From positions 1-14,754 of the forward strand of contig JAUWXV010000072.1 of NCBI GenBank assembly GCA_030616165.1: 14,754 nucleotides of DNA. The letters run 5' to 3'. The DNA comes from a bacterium. GTDB lineage: Bacteria; SM23-31; JAUVVT01. The notes under the pieces were generated by a model. That model did not search any database. It saw only the letters and a list, made by a program, of their open reading frames with translations, and was not told the origin of the DNA. The position numbers were made by a program, and so were the translations under genes. Below, one piece after another: positions 14,554 to 14,754 of the stretch. Numbering within the stretch: position 1 is the first letter of the stretch; each line of letters opens with the position of its first letter.

Positions 14554-14754
14554 TTACTCAACAATACTTGTAACAACACCTGCACCCACTGTCCTGCCGC
14601 CTTCTCTTATAGCAAATCTTAATCCCTCCTCCATCGCTATTGGAGAAATGAGTTCACCTGTGATCTCAACATCGTCACCAGGCATAACCATCTCTACTCC
14701 ATCTGGAAGCGAAACCGTACCCGTTACATCTGTCGTCCTAAAATAAAACTGTGG
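14554..14754 (-). CDS. tuf: Elongation factor Tu, C-terminal end (cut by window edge)
   Basis: The last 66 residues of EF-Tu, the GTPase that brings aminoacyl-tRNA to the ribosome; the rest lies beyond position 14754. The reading begins [20 protein letters not shown] and continues [40 protein letters not shown] and VTSIVE before TAA. This is the beta-barrel domain 3 that contacts tRNA and EF-Ts. All the expected C-terminal motifs are present. Tuf directly before rpsJ is the classical str-S10 junction, so fusA, rpsG and rpsL may lie upstream outside the window. Confidence 0.97.
   Translation of the reverse strand, partial: PQFYFRTTDVTGTVSLPDGVEMVMPGDDVEITGELISPIAMEEGLRFAIREGGRTVGAGVVTSIVE

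Noticed and set aside
1-14754. A new defence, mobile or biosynthetic system
   Set aside because: Every gene has a clear housekeeping identity in canonical order; no transposase, integrase, repeat array, toxin pair or unknown gene is present. Only the rpmD hairpin/repeat hints at a mobile element.

Overview
The window is one continuous ribosomal-protein supercluster (the S10, spc and alpha operons joined together), with every gene on the minus strand. Transcription order therefore runs from high to low coordinates: tuf (3' end only), rpsJ, rplC, rplD, rplW, rplB, rpsS, rplV, rpsC, rplP, rpmC, rpsQ, rplN, rplX, rplE, rpsN, rpsH, rplF, rplR, rpsE, rpmD, rplO, secY, adk, map, infA, rpmJ, rpsM, rpsK, rpsD and rpoA (5' end only). 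That is 29 complete genes and two partial ones. No stretch longer than about 170 bases lacks a gene, and I see no real gene on the plus strand, no RNA gene, no insertion sequence with a transposase and no CRISPR array.

The organism is a bacterium with visibly AT-rich DNA. The order secY-adk-map-infA-rpmJ, the short zinc-ribbon S14, the zinc-binding S4, L36 and L24, and tuf directly before rpsJ argue against an enterobacterial arrangement. They fit many Gram-positive, thermophilic and uncultured lineages. The sequence alone does not let me name a phylum.

Region by region: 14386-14553 separates tuf from the S10 block and is the most likely place for a tuf terminator and an operon promoter. Positions 9430-14385 hold the S10 operon, packed with gaps of 0-24 bases and several overlaps. 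Positions 3796-9414 hold the spc operon, ending with the secY translocon gene. Positions 2173-3791 hold adk, map and infA (nucleotide balance, N-terminal Met removal, initiation). Positions 1-2084 hold the alpha block (L36, S13, S11, S4, RNA polymerase alpha). Together they supply much of both ribosomal subunits, the protein-export channel, an initiation factor and the polymerase assembly subunit.

The region is mostly textbook; I do not see a new multi-gene system. The most unusual item is at 5721-5834: a GC-rich hairpin sits between two roughly 40-base copies of the start of rpmD, and the upstream copy has lost its start codon. This looks like the scar of a small palindromic element or a local duplication inside an essential operon. 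Other points worth a look are five TTG start codons, all on small-subunit or IF-1 genes, a P-loop Thr-to-Val change in adenylate kinase, and a 29-base rplD/rplW overlap. Several start codons were set by family N-termini and ribosome binding sites rather than by the longest frame (rpsM, rplO, rpsH, rpmC, rplW, rplD).
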